A stretch of DNA of 21,363 nucleotides from Bacteroides sp. (GCA_019414725.1 DXLM01000054.1:1-21363), one strand, 5' to 3'; numbered from the stretch's first letter, positions 1-8,202 are shown. A program made the numbers and translations. Notes: generated from the sequence alone by a model not told the origin.

Positions 1-50
1 AAGATTGTTATGGAAAGTGCGCATTATTGGGAAGGATAGGACGAGTATAA

Positions 51-84
51 AAAATACCGATGCCTTTCTAGACATCGGTATTTT
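51..84. terminator. Hairpin terminator downstream of the TlpA-like gene
   Basis: A 12-bp perfect inverted repeat: AAAATACCGATG (51-62) pairs with CATCGGTATTTT (73-84) around a 10-nt loop. The A-rich and T-rich ends give a U-tract in either direction. It lies 27 bases past the stop of the leftward lipoprotein gene, so it probably ends that transcript and may also end a rightward gene entering from the left edge. Confidence 0.8.
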
Positions 85-110
85 ACTTTGTAAACTATTT
101 TGCAGTTATT

Positions 111-1202
111 TTATTTCAATAGTTCGTTCAGTTTGGACTTGATGGCATCTCCACGGAGATTACGTGCAACAATGGTACCTTCCTGATCAACCAATACGGT
201 AGCAGGAATTGAATTGACACCATAAAGTTTTGCACCTGCATTGTTCCAACCTTGCAGGTCAGACATTTGCGGCCATGTAATATTCAAGGCAGTGATAGCC
301 TCTTTCCACTTGTCTGCATTCTCGTCTAAAGAAATACCTACAATTCCGAAGCCTTTATCTTTGAAAGCCTTGTATGCTTCTACAACATTGGGCATTTCTT
401 TACGGCAAGGTCCGCACCAGCTAGCCCAAAAGTCAATCAAAGTATATTTATTTTTGCTGACGAAATCAGACAGGCTTACAGTTTTACCTTCAGGGGTCTG
501 CATAGAGAAATCAATGTATTTCTGACCTACAGCCGTTTTCTCTGAAGTTTCAATGTGGGCTTTCAACTTGTTGATACGTTCATTAACTAATGCAGCGGGA
601 ATTTTTTCTACCAACGCTTTTTGTTTGTCGAGTTCGAATGCGCCTGCATAGGAAGGGAGCAGATATACACCGACCGGATTGGTGATATTGGCTTCAATTG
701 TTTGATAAACCATATCCATGCCTACACTGTCTTTCTTTTCAATCTCAGCCATGATAGCTTCTACCTGTTCTTCTGTCAAGCTAGTGTCGCTTTGAGCCTT
801 TTGGTACATTTCATTCATTTCCTTGCTTAAAGCCATGAAGCCATCTTTGAATTTTTGGTAAGCGTCGTTATTAGGAGTACCTGAAACTTTGCTTTCCTTA
901 CCTAAGGTTACATTAATATTTCCATTTTCAAGAAAAAGATCAGTAAAGTAACGCTTGTCTCCTTTCATATAAGTGATGTAGCGGTTTACAGCCGTATCTT
1001 GTTTTCCGGTGAATACGAAAGTTCCGCTTTTGACAATAGCAGAATCAAGTTTTACAAGGTTTCCTCCTGCGTATTCCTGTAAATAGATCGTGTCGCCATC
1101 AGTGATGTCTTCTACTGAACCTGTAACCTTATAGGAAGGCGAATTCTGACATGCAACGAAAGCCATACTTCCTGCAGCCAATAAATAAACTAATTTTTTC
1201 AT
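111..1202 (-). CDS. TlpA-like thioredoxin-fold lipoprotein with DUF4369-type N-terminal domain
   Basis: Predicted 363-residue envelope thiol-disulfide oxidoreductase. The N-terminus is a lipoprotein signal (MKKLVYLL..., lipobox AFVAC with the lipidated Cys at 18). Residues about 25-115 resemble the beta-rich DUF4369 domain common in Bacteroidetes, followed by a helical linker and an AhpC/TSA/TlpA thioredoxin domain from about 228. The active site WCGPC is at 262-266 (context FWASWCGPCRKEMP), and the conserved cis-Pro region is SIPATVLVD. I start at 1202 rather than a possible upstream ATG at 1229: the signal peptide begins there, and a -7 promoter box (1227-1234) overlaps the longer start. 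Family members keep periplasmic cysteines reduced or help cytochrome maturation; the substrate cannot be told here. Monocistronic as seen, with a terminator just downstream. Confidence 0.9.
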   Translation of the reverse strand: MKKLVYLLAAGSMAFVACQNSPSYKVTGSVEDITDGDTIYLQEYAGGNLVKLDSAIVKSGTFVFTGKQDTAVNRYITYMKGDKRYFTDLFLENGNINVTLGKESKVSGTPNNDAYQKFKDGFMALSKEMNEMYQKAQSDTSLTEEQVEAIMAEIEKKDSVGMDMVYQTIEANITNPVGVYLLPSYAGAFELDKQKALVEKIPAALVNERINKLKAHIETSEKTAVGQKYIDFSMQTPEGKTVSLSDFVSKNKYTLIDFWASWCGPCRKEMPNVVEAYKAFKDKGFGIVGISLDENADKWKEAITALNITWPQMSDLQGWNNAGAKLYGVNSIPATVLVDQEGTIVARNLRGDAIKSKLNELLK

Positions 1203-1226
1203 TTTAATATGATTATAATTTGAACG

Positions 1227-1234
1227 CAAAGATA
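1227..1234 (-). promoter_or_regulatory. Bacteroides -7 promoter box for the TlpA-like gene
   Basis: On the minus strand this reads TATCTTTG, matching the TAnnTTTG box of the primary Bacteroidetes sigma factor. It lies 25 bases before the chosen start codon. No clear -33 TTTG was found at the usual distance. Confidence 0.6.
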
Positions 1235-1356
1235 ACTACTTAATTAATATGTTTGCGGAAAAAAGGTTTTTATTTTCAGAATGAAATAAGGAATCTATAG
1301 TTTTGCTTTGCTTTTTTTGAATTTTATGGGCACTCATTCAATTCCTTTGGTTATAA

Positions 1357-1936
1357 TTTGTACAGGGGGCTGCCTTACTGTTACAGTTGATCGGTAATAT
1401 TCTGGATCTTTCGAAAATCGAATCGGGCACATTGAAGTTTGTGTAGAGTGATGTGAATATTAATGCAATGATGTACGATTTGGAGGAATTATTTCAATTA
1501 CGGAATAAAAATAATCCGGAGGTGGAGATCGGGTTTGTGCCCGGCATGGAAGAGTACATGATTCGTACCGAGCGATAACGTTTCATTCAAGCTATATCCA
1601 ACTTAGTTATTAATGCAATGAAATTTATTTTCTAGGGAAGTTTTATCATGGGTTATGAACAACAGGAGGGAAAATGTATTTTTCTCGAAATGATGCAGAT
1701 TGTGGAATTCCGGAAGAGAAGCAGGGGCAGATATTTTAACGCTTTGTACAATTGAATACTTTCAAGTAGAGTATAGGATTGGGACTTTCTATTTGTAGCA
1801 GTATTATTATGGGAGATCGGGTAGATGTTGAATCCGAGCAGGGAGAAGGTCTCATTTTTTTGTTTACAATTTCTCAAAAGCCTATCATTCACTTTGCTGG
1901 GAGAAGAGAAATAGTACGCACAATGGAAAATTATTA
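1357..1936 (+). pseudogene. Decayed sensor histidine kinase fragment (HisKA end plus HATPase domain)
   Basis: No intact gene, but conceptual translation gives a recognisable kinase core. From 1375 the frame reads LLLQLIGNILDLSKIESGTL, the end of a dimerisation/phosphoacceptor helix. Then comes NAMMYDLEELFQLRNKNNPE and the ATPase N-box (RFIQAISNLVINAMKF, with an Asn pair). After a +1 frame change near 1689 the G boxes follow: DCGIPEEKQGQIF, then RFVQLNTF, then IGLGLSI, then VDVESEQGEG. In-frame stops sit at 1444 (TAG), 1576 (TAA) and 1633 (TAG) in the first frame and at 1737 (TAA) and 1767 (TAG) in the second. The His box, sensor region and any receiver domain are absent. This is a relic of a Bacteroides-type (possibly hybrid) kinase. 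The exact ends are uncertain. Confidence 0.8.
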
Positions 1937-1989
1937 GTCGGATGAATAAATATTACTTTATTTATATCCTCCATTCTTGAAAAATACCG

Positions 1990-1997
1990 TAATTTTG
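1990..1997 (+). promoter_or_regulatory. -7 promoter box for the potABCD operon
   Basis: TAATTTTG matches TAnnTTTG and sits 16 bases before the ATG at 2013. Because transcription would begin only a few bases before that ATG, a TTG-initiated start at 1977 is unlikely. A convincing -33 element was not seen. Confidence 0.5.
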
Positions 1998-2012
1998 CAA
2001 CTCAATTACAAA

Positions 2013-3407
2013 ATGAGTATGCAACAATCTAATTATATAATTGAGGTAAAAGGTGTTTCCAAGTTTTTTGGTGATAAAATGGTCTTGGATAACATTAATT
2101 TATATGTAAAAAAAGGTGAGTTTGTAACTGTGTTGGGACCCTCCGGTTGCGGAAAGACAACTCTTTTACGTTTGATTGCCGGTTTTCAGACTGCTTCGGA
2201 AGGCGAGATAAAGATAGCTGGAAAAGAGATCACGCAGACACCTCCGCATAAGCGTCCGGTAAATACTGTGTTCCAGAAGTATGCTTTGTTCCCTCATTTG
2301 AATGTGTTCGATAATATTGCCTTCGGATTGAAATTGAAAAAGACCTCTAAGCAGACTATCGAGAAGAAAGTAAAGGCTGCTCTTCGTATGGTAGGGATGA
2401 CGGACTATGAGTATCGGGATGTGAATTCCTTGTCAGGCGGGCAGCAACAGCGTGTAGCCATAGCCCGTGCTATTGTCAATGAGCCGGAGGTGTTGTTGCT
2501 GGATGAGCCTTTGGCTGCTTTGGACTTGAAGATGCGTAAAGATATGCAGATGGAATTAAAAGAGATGCATAAGACATTGGGCATCACTTTTATTTATGTG
2601 ACGCATGACCAAGAGGAAGCTTTAACACTGAGCGACACGATTGTTGTAATGAGTGAAGGAAAAATACAGCAGATCGGAACACCGGTGGATATTTATAACG
2701 AACCCATCAATTCGTTTGTAGCTGATTTTATAGGTGAGAGCAATATTCTGAACGGAACTATGATACAGGACAAGCTTGTGCGTTTTGCAGGAGTGGAATT
2801 TGAATGTGTAGATGAAGGTTTCGGTGAAAATATGCCGGTAGATGTTGTGGTACGTCCTGAAGATTGGTATATTTTTCCGGATTCGGATGCTTCACAGATT
2901 TCAGGTATCGTAACCTCATCCATCTTTAAAGGTGTGCATTATGAAATGGTGGTTGAGGCCAATGGTTATGAATTTATTGTACAGGACTATCATCATTTTG
3001 CTGTGGGTGAGCAGGTAGGTTTGTTGATAAAACCTTTTGATATCCATATTATGAAAAAAGAACGTGTATGCAATACGTTTGAAGGAGAACTGACAGATGG
3101 AACACATGTGGAATTTCTGGGATGTACGTTTGAGTGTCTGCCAGTGGTTGACATTGAGCCGGGAACTAAAGTAAAAGTGCAGGTAGATTTCAAGGATATC
3201 ATTTTGCAGGATAATGAAGAGGATGGAACTTTAACCGGAGATGTACGTTTTATCCTATATAAGGGAGATCATTATCACCTCACTGTGTCATCGGACTGGG
3301 GTGAGGATATTTTTGTTGATACCAATGATGTATGGGACAATGGTGATCATGTAGGTATCAGCATCTTTCCCGAAAGTATAAAAATAACTCAGGTTGTAGA
3401 ATCATAA
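2013..3407 (+). CDS. potA: Spermidine/putrescine ABC transporter ATP-binding protein PotA
   Basis: ATPase subunit of a polyamine importer, acting on the cytoplasmic face with PotB/PotC. In the 464-residue product the Walker A motif GPSGCGKTT is at 42-50, the Q-loop VFQKY at 86-90, the signature LSGGQ at 140-144, Walker B VLLLDEP at 160-166 (catalytic Glu 165) and the switch His at 198 (THDQEEA). The C-terminal part (about 245-464) holds two similar TOBE-like segments, making it longer than typical PotA of about 380 residues. ATG at 2013 is preferred over a TTG at 1977 because a -7 box lies between them; an ATG at 2019 is also possible. It is the first gene of potABCD, 12 bases before potB. 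Confidence 0.93.
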   Translation: MSMQQSNYIIEVKGVSKFFGDKMVLDNINLYVKKGEFVTVLGPSGCGKTTLLRLIAGFQTASEGEIKIAGKEITQTPPHKRPVNTVFQKYALFPHLNVFDNIAFGLKLKKTSKQTIEKKVKAALRMVGMTDYEYRDVNSLSGGQQQRVAIARAIVNEPEVLLLDEPLAALDLKMRKDMQMELKEMHKTLGITFIYVTHDQEEALTLSDTIVVMSEGKIQQIGTPVDIYNEPINSFVADFIGESNILNGTMIQDKLVRFAGVEFECVDEGFGENMPVDVVVRPEDWYIFPDSDASQISGIVTSSIFKGVHYEMVVEANGYEFIVQDYHHFAVGEQVGLLIKPFDIHIMKKERVCNTFEGELTDGTHVEFLGCTFECLPVVDIEPGTKVKVQVDFKDIILQDNEEDGTLTGDVRFILYKGDHYHLTVSSDWGEDIFVDTNDVWDNGDHVGISIFPESIKITQVVES

Positions 3408-3419
3408 TAAAGAAAAGAG

Positions 3420-4217
3420 GTGCTCAGAACGATACGATTTTTCTTGTCTTCACGTAAAAGTTGGACTATTCCTTACGTGATATTTTCGGCGGTATTTGTT
3501 ATTCTTCCGCTACTTTTAATAGTGGTTTATGCATTTATGGATGATGCGGGGCATTTCACATTGGGAAATTTTGCCAAATTTTTCGCCCATCCCGAGGCAA
3601 TCAACACATTTGTTTATTCTATTGGCGTGGCCATTATCACAACAGTGGTATGTATCTTATTGGGATATCCTGCTGCCTATATTCTGACACAGACGCGGAT
3701 GAAATATGCATCGACAGTGGTGGTATTGTTTATTTTGCCCATGTGGGTGAATATTTTAATACGTACACTGGCTACGGTGGCCTTGTTCGATTTTATGAAC
3801 GTATCTTTAGGAGAGGGGGCTTTGATATTCGGTATGGTATATAATTTTTTGCCTTTTATGATTTATCCTATTTACAACACTTTGCAGAAATTGGATAAAA
3901 GTTATGTGGAAGCGGCGCAAGATTTGGGCGCCAATCCCATGCAAGTGTTTTTCAAGGCTGTGTTGCCCCTGTCTATGCCGGGTATTGTGAGTGGTATATT
4001 AATGGTATTTATGCCTACTATCTCCACATTTGCTATTGCCGAATTATTGACAATGAATAATATTAAATTATTTGGCACTACTATCCAGGAAAATATTAAT
4101 AATAGTATGTGGAATTATGGGGCGGCCTTGTCGTTGATCATGTTGTTCCTTATTGGTGCGACAACCTTGCTCGCTTCAGATGATAAGGATCATAACGAAG
4201 GAGGCGGACTATGGTAA
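3420..4217 (+). CDS. potB: Spermidine/putrescine ABC transporter permease PotB
   Basis: Inner-membrane permease half of the polyamine importer, 265 residues. About six hydrophobic segments are visible, the first at about 17-39. The binding-protein-dependent permease EAA loop reads YVEAAQDLGANPMQVFFKAV, with EAA at 164-166 and Gly 170, followed by LPLSMPG; this loop contacts the PotA ATPase. The start is GTG, with a purine-rich AAGAAAAGAG run directly upstream, so exact initiation is a little uncertain. The stop overlaps the potC start (ATGGTAA, 4211-4217), suggesting translational coupling and equal amounts of the two permeases. Gene order and the neighbouring PotD-type binding protein support polyamines rather than another substrate. 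Confidence 0.92.
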   Translation: MLRTIRFFLSSRKSWTIPYVIFSAVFVILPLLLIVVYAFMDDAGHFTLGNFAKFFAHPEAINTFVYSIGVAIITTVVCILLGYPAAYILTQTRMKYASTVVVLFILPMWVNILIRTLATVALFDFMNVSLGEGALIFGMVYNFLPFMIYPIYNTLQKLDKSYVEAAQDLGANPMQVFFKAVLPLSMPGIVSGILMVFMPTISTFAIAELLTMNNIKLFGTTIQENINNSMWNYGAALSLIMLFLIGATTLLASDDKDHNEGGGLW

Positions 4218-5002
4218 AGAAAATTTTGTGTCAGGGGTATTTGTGGCTGCTTCTGCTATTGCTTTATGCGCCTATTTTTATCATTATGATCTATTCGTTT
4301 ACCGAAGCAAAGGTGCTGGGCAACTGGACCGGGTTTTCCACCAAACTCTATTCATCCCTATTTGTTGCGGGTACACATCATTCATTGACAAATGCCTTGG
4401 TCAATACCTTGAGCATTGCCTTTATTGCAGCTACCGTATCCACCTTGCTGGGCAGTATTACGGCAATCGGCATATTCAATCTTCGTCCCCGTGCCCGTAA
4501 AGCAATCAGTTTTGTCAATAATATCCCTATTTTGAATGGAGATATTATTATTGGTATATCTCTATTCTTGCTGTTCGTATCTTTGGGTATTCCACAAGGA
4601 TATACCACTGTAGTGCTTGCACATATCACATTCTGTACTCCATATGTGGTGTTAAGTGTGTTGCCGCGTTTGAAACAGATGAATCCGAATATTTATGAGG
4701 CGGCGCTTGACTTGGGGGCTACTCCTATGCAGGCACTCCGCAAGGTGATTGTTCCTGAGATTCTTCCGGGAATGATTTCAGGTTTTATGTTGGCGGTGAC
4801 TTTGTCCATTGACGATTTTGCCGTGACTGTATTTACTATTGGTAATGAAGGGCTTGAAACTCTTTCCACCTATATTTATGCGGATGCACGGAAAGGAGGG
4901 TTGACCCCTGAACTTCGTCCGCTTTCTACCATTATATTCGTATTGGTGCTGGTATTGCTGGTTATCATCAATCGCCGTGCAGGCAAGAAAAAGGAGGTAT
5001 AA
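4211..5002 (+). CDS. potC: Spermidine/putrescine ABC transporter permease PotC
   Basis: Second permease of the polyamine importer, 263 residues. It has an N-terminal membrane segment at about 10-30 (LWLLLLLLYAPIFIIMIYSF) and about five more. The EAA loop is YEAALDLGATPMQALRKVI, with EAA at 163-165, followed by VPEILPG. SIDDFAVTVFT after the loop is typical of PotC/PotI-type permeases. The ATG lies inside the last codons of potB. Its own end carries the AAGGAGG Shine-Dalgarno (4991-4997) that serves potD, one of the few classical ribosome sites in this window. Family assignment is firm; substrate preference between putrescine and spermidine cannot be read from the sequence. Confidence 0.93.
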   Translation: MVKKILCQGYLWLLLLLLYAPIFIIMIYSFTEAKVLGNWTGFSTKLYSSLFVAGTHHSLTNALVNTLSIAFIAATVSTLLGSITAIGIFNLRPRARKAISFVNNIPILNGDIIIGISLFLLFVSLGIPQGYTTVVLAHITFCTPYVVLSVLPRLKQMNPNIYEAALDLGATPMQALRKVIVPEILPGMISGFMLAVTLSIDDFAVTVFTIGNEGLETLSTYIYADARKGGLTPELRPLSTIIFVLVLVLLVIINRRAGKKKEV

Positions 5003-5005
5003 AAA

Positions 5006-6340
5006 ATGAGGAAAATAAATAGATGGCTGATGGTGTGTGTGTGCGCGTTATTCTCTTTAACCGGATGCTATAACACAGAGCCTCGTGAGAGTGTGCTGAA
5101 AATATATAATTGGGCCGATTACATTGATGAGGATATGTTGGCGGAATTTCCCCGGTGGTACAAAGAACAGACGGGGGAAGATATTCGGATTGTCTATCAG
5201 ACTTTTGACATCAATGAAATCATGTTGACCAAGATAGAACGCGGGCATGAAGATTTTGATGTAGTTTGTCCTTCGGAGTATATCATAGAGCGCATGCTGA
5301 GGAAAGGTTTATTGCTTCCCATTGATACCGTTTTTGGAAAGACCCCCAATTATCTGCATAATGAATCTCCTTATATCCGTGAACAATTGGATAAATTGAG
5401 CTGGTCGGGGCATCGTGCTTCAGATTATGCCATCGGTTATATGTGGGGAACAGCAGGTATCCTTTTTAATACCGATCATGTTCCAGCGGAAGATGCCAGG
5501 ACTTGGGCCAGTCTTTGGAATCTGAAATATGAGAACAAGATCCTGATGAAGGAAAGTTATCGTGATGCATATGGTACCGCATTGATTTATGCCAATGCCG
5601 AGGATTTGAAAAAAGGCAAGGTTACGGTAGAGGAGTTGATGAACAACTATTCGCAAGCATCCATCGATACAGTTGAGAAGTATCTGAAAGCCATGAAACC
5701 CTTGATAGCAGGTTGGGAAGCTGATTTTGGCAAGGAAATGATGACTAAAGGTAAAGCATGGCTGAACATGACCTGGAGCGGGGATGCGGTATGGGCGATA
5801 GAAGAGGCTGAAGGAGTGGGCATCCATCTGGACTATGAGGTGCCGGTGGAAGGAAGTAATGTGTGGTATGACGGATGGGTGATCCCTAAGTATGCTAGAA
5901 ATAAAAAGGCTGCCAGTTATTTTATTAATTATTTATGCCGTCCCGATGTGGCTTTACGTAATATGGACGCCTGTGGTTATGTGAGTGCCGTTGCTACTCC
6001 CGAGATTTTGGAGGCAAAAATAGATACTACTTTATCTTACTTTGCAGATTTAAGCTATTTTTTCGGTCCTGCTGCCGATAGTATACAAATAGATAAGGTA
6101 CAGTATCCTGACCGTACAGTGGTGGAGCGTTGTGCCATGATTCGTGATTCCGGTGACAAGACCGAATTGGTCTTGGAAATGTGGTCGTGTGTAAAGGGGG
6201 ATAATTTGGGGGTAGGCGTGGTTATTGTGATTCTGGTATCTGCCGGGATTATGGTAGTATTCACCGTGTATAGAAAACTTCAGCGTTATCAGCATGAAAA
6301 GGCTCAATATCGTCGCAGGAATCATCGAAGAAAGAAATGA
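5006..6340 (+). CDS. potD: Polyamine-binding lipoprotein PotD with an extra C-terminal membrane anchor
   Basis: Substrate-binding component of the polyamine importer, 444 residues. The N-terminus is a lipoprotein signal with lipobox SLTGC (Cys 21). Mature-domain features of PotD/PotF proteins follow: LKIYNWADYIDEDML, FDINEIMLTKIERG, DVVCPSEYIIERM, the YAIGYMWGTAGI stretch, and WNMTWSGDA-like LNMTWSGDAVWA. Unlike the roughly 350-residue Escherichia coli PotD, it continues into a hydrophobic segment at about 401-421 (LGVGVVIVILVSAGIMVVF) and a strongly basic tail ending RRRNHRRKK. It would therefore be tethered to the membrane at both ends, with the tail in the cytoplasm. Translation is aided by AAGGAGG at 4991-4997. 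It is the last gene of the operon, followed by a bidirectional terminator. Confidence 0.92.
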   Translation: MRKINRWLMVCVCALFSLTGCYNTEPRESVLKIYNWADYIDEDMLAEFPRWYKEQTGEDIRIVYQTFDINEIMLTKIERGHEDFDVVCPSEYIIERMLRKGLLLPIDTVFGKTPNYLHNESPYIREQLDKLSWSGHRASDYAIGYMWGTAGILFNTDHVPAEDARTWASLWNLKYENKILMKESYRDAYGTALIYANAEDLKKGKVTVEELMNNYSQASIDTVEKYLKAMKPLIAGWEADFGKEMMTKGKAWLNMTWSGDAVWAIEEAEGVGIHLDYEVPVEGSNVWYDGWVIPKYARNKKAASYFINYLCRPDVALRNMDACGYVSAVATPEILEAKIDTTLSYFADLSYFFGPAADSIQIDKVQYPDRTVVERCAMIRDSGDKTELVLEMWSCVKGDNLGVGVVIVILVSAGIMVVFTVYRKLQRYQHEKAQYRRRNHRRKK

Positions 6341-6416
6341 CTTTATAAGGGAAGGAAACATTTAGTCTTGCTGATAAAACGATTTAGGGAATCCAATCTT
6401 TAGGTAGAATTAAAAT

Positions 6417-6448
6417 AAAAGTCCGAACTTGGGAAAGTCCGGACTTTT
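6417..6448. terminator. Bidirectional terminator between potD and prs
   Basis: AAAAGTCCG (6417-6425) pairs with CGGACTTTT (6440-6448), and an inner ACTT/AAGT extends the stem around a GGGA loop with one mismatch. The A-tract and T-tract ends serve both the rightward pot operon and the leftward prs gene, which converge here. Confidence 0.85.
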
Positions 6449-6469
6449 ATTTCTATAATCATATAAAGA

Positions 6470-7408
6470 TTAAATGATGTATTGTGAAGAGATAGACTCA
6501 TTATTCATCACGCGGCGGATTGTTTCAGCAAACATATCAGCAATGGTCAGTTGCTTCACTTTAGAGCAACGGTTAGCATAAGGAATACTATCGGTAAATA
6601 CCATTTCTTCCAAGCCGGAGTTCTGAACGCGTTCGGATGCAGGACCTGACATTACACAGTGAGAAGCGATAGCGCGGACGGAAATAGCTCCCGCTTCTTT
6701 CATAATATCGGCAGCTTTGGTAATAGTACCTGCTGTATCTACCATATCGTCAATTAAGATGACATTTTTATTTTTTACATCACCGATAATTTGCATGGTG
6801 GCCACTTCATTGGCTTTCAGGCGCGTCTTGTTGCAGAGTACCAAGGGTACACCCAAATATTTGGAATAAGTGCTGGCGCGTTTTGAACCACCCACGTCCG
6901 GAGTTGCGATTACCAAGTCTTCCAGTTGCAATGATTCAATGTAAGGCAGGAATACGCCAGAAGCGTAGAGGTGGTCTACCGGTACATCAAAGAATCCTTG
7001 AATCTGATCGGCATGCAAATCCATTGTGATTAAACGGTCGATGCCTGCTACGCTCAGAAGATCGGCTACCAGTTTAGCACCGATAGAAACACGAGGTTTG
7101 TCTTTTCTGTCCTGACGTGCCCATCCAAAGTAGGGAATAACGGCTACAATGCTTTTTGCAGAGGCTCTTTTAGCTGCATCAATCATTAGCAGCAGTTCCA
7201 TTAAGTTGTCAGAGTTAGGAAAGGTAGATTGAACTAGAAAAACATGTGCGCCTCTAATTGATTCTTCATAAGAAACAGCGAACTCACCATCAGCAAAATG
7301 CATGATGTTCATGTTTCCTAATTTGCAACCGAGGCTGTTGCAAATCTTTTCTGCAAGGTATCTCGAATTTGTTCCTGAGAATACCCTAAAAGGTGATGTT
7401 TTGCTCAT
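6470..7408 (-). CDS. prs: Ribose-phosphate pyrophosphokinase (PRPP synthase)
   Basis: Makes 5-phosphoribosyl 1-diphosphate from ribose 5-phosphate and ATP, feeding nucleotide, histidine, tryptophan and NAD synthesis. The length (312 residues) is normal for class I enzymes. Visible motifs: FADGEF at 38-43, the ATP-binding flexible loop region FGWARQDRKD at 94-103, DLHADQIQGFF at 130-140 with the conserved His 132, and the PRPP-binding loop DDMVDTAGT at 220-228. Transcribed leftward from a TACCTTTG box at 7446-7453. It shares the terminator at 6417-6448 with potD. The sequence appears intact. Confidence 0.96.
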   Translation of the reverse strand: MSKTSPFRVFSGTNSRYLAEKICNSLGCKLGNMNIMHFADGEFAVSYEESIRGAHVFLVQSTFPNSDNLMELLLMIDAAKRASAKSIVAVIPYFGWARQDRKDKPRVSIGAKLVADLLSVAGIDRLITMDLHADQIQGFFDVPVDHLYASGVFLPYIESLQLEDLVIATPDVGGSKRASTYSKYLGVPLVLCNKTRLKANEVATMQIIGDVKNKNVILIDDMVDTAGTITKAADIMKEAGAISVRAIASHCVMSGPASERVQNSGLEEMVFTDSIPYANRCSKVKQLTIADMFAETIRRVMNNESISSQYII

Positions 7409-7445
7409 TTTTGTAATAGATATTACCTATTTGTTAATTTGCGTG

Positions 7446-7453
7446 CAAAGGTA
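7446..7453 (-). promoter_or_regulatory. -7 promoter box for prs
   Basis: TACCTTTG on the minus strand, 37 bases before the prs ATG, matches TAnnTTTG. The A/T-rich stretch behind it has no clear -33 TTTG. Confidence 0.6.
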
Positions 7454-7508
7454 CGTATTATAATTAGAAATTAAAAATAGAAATTTAAAAATAACTTCTC
7501 ATTATTGT

Positions 7509-7532
7509 AATATGCTTGGTTTGAAGCATATT
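7509..7532. repeat. 9-bp hairpin after the TenI-like gene
   Basis: AATATGCTT (7509-7517) pairs perfectly with AAGCATATT (7524-7532) around a 6-nt loop. It lies 41 bases past the stop of the leftward TenI-like gene and upstream of the prs promoter. No U-tract follows on the minus strand, so it is a weak terminator candidate or an RNA-end stabiliser. Confidence 0.4.
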
Positions 7533-7572
7533 CTTCGTTTTTTAGGCTTCTATTCTAAATTATTTTGATAAA

Positions 7573-8181
7573 TCAGTCTGCTAAATCTCTTAATTTCCGG
7601 AAATGTTCTATCACGCACCGATAATCGCGATCGGTACACGCATCGAATTTATTCCAAAGGGCGCCCAATATGGCGGCTCCTCCGAAACCAAAGTCCTTTA
7701 CCTCCAGCAAGTTTTCTTCGTCAATGCCTCCCAAAGCTATGACTTTTTTGTCAATAATGCCTGCTTTGGCGGCGGTACGGAGTTCTTCGGCGGTGTATGC
7801 CGAGTTATAATTTAGTTTGGATATGCTATTGAATACCGGACTCAGAAAGACATAATCGCAACTGGATTTGCGCTCTTTAACTTCGTCTAGCGAATGGCAA
7901 GAACAACTGACATGTCCTTTGTATCCTTCCGGCAGGTTCGGATTACGACCGTTCAGGTGAATTCCTTTCAGTTTGTATTCCTCTTTCAGATAAAAATGTC
8001 CGTGAACCACGATGCGTTTGTGATATTGTTCGGGGATAAGGGTTAGCAGACGTTCTGCAAACATGGGTGCTGTACCGGGCTTTCGCAGATGGAGTGTGTC
8101 TAGTCCCTCCTCGAAAAGAGCTGTAATTATTTTATCTTCCTCCACAAAATAAGTGGGGGGCGTTATTAGAATTAACTTCAT
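7573..8181 (-). CDS. TenI/ThiE-like TIM-barrel protein, probably not a true thiamine phosphate synthase
   Basis: A 202-residue protein of the ThiE/TenI superfamily. Shared features are the LITPP start, HLRKP at 31-35 (ThiE has QLRxK), CHSLDEV at 95-101, YVFLSPVFNSISK at 110-122 (ThiE: GPxFxTxTK) and ALGGI at 149-153. The ThiE Mg/diphosphate residues are missing: the NDR/DDH aspartate position reads VVHGHFYL and the LGQxD aspartate position reads HLNGRN. The operon copy at 15600-16211 keeps them (IDDHVEL, HLGKKD). This favours a TenI-like (thiazole tautomerase-type) or other barrel function. It is not in the thi operon and has its own -7 box at 8203-8210, so no TPP control is visible. Automatic annotation would probably call it thiE. 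Confidence 0.75.
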   Translation of the reverse strand: MKLILITPPTYFVEEDKIITALFEEGLDTLHLRKPGTAPMFAERLLTLIPEQYHKRIVVHGHFYLKEEYKLKGIHLNGRNPNLPEGYKGHVSCSCHSLDEVKERKSSCDYVFLSPVFNSISKLNYNSAYTAEELRTAAKAGIIDKKVIALGGIDEENLLEVKDFGFGGAAILGALWNKFDACTDRDYRCVIEHFRKLRDLAD

Positions 8182-8202
8182 ACCTTATGACTAATTGCTA
8201 AG

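Noticed and set aside
1..50. Possible 3' end of a rightward gene (frame ending TAG at 37-39 or TAA at 48-50)
   Set aside because: Only 12 to 16 codons are present and no motif can be recognised; either frame could be chance.
1653..1892. Leftward 79-residue open frame
   Set aside because: It is antisense to the decayed histidine kinase and has no family features; the plus-strand kinase remnant explains the region.
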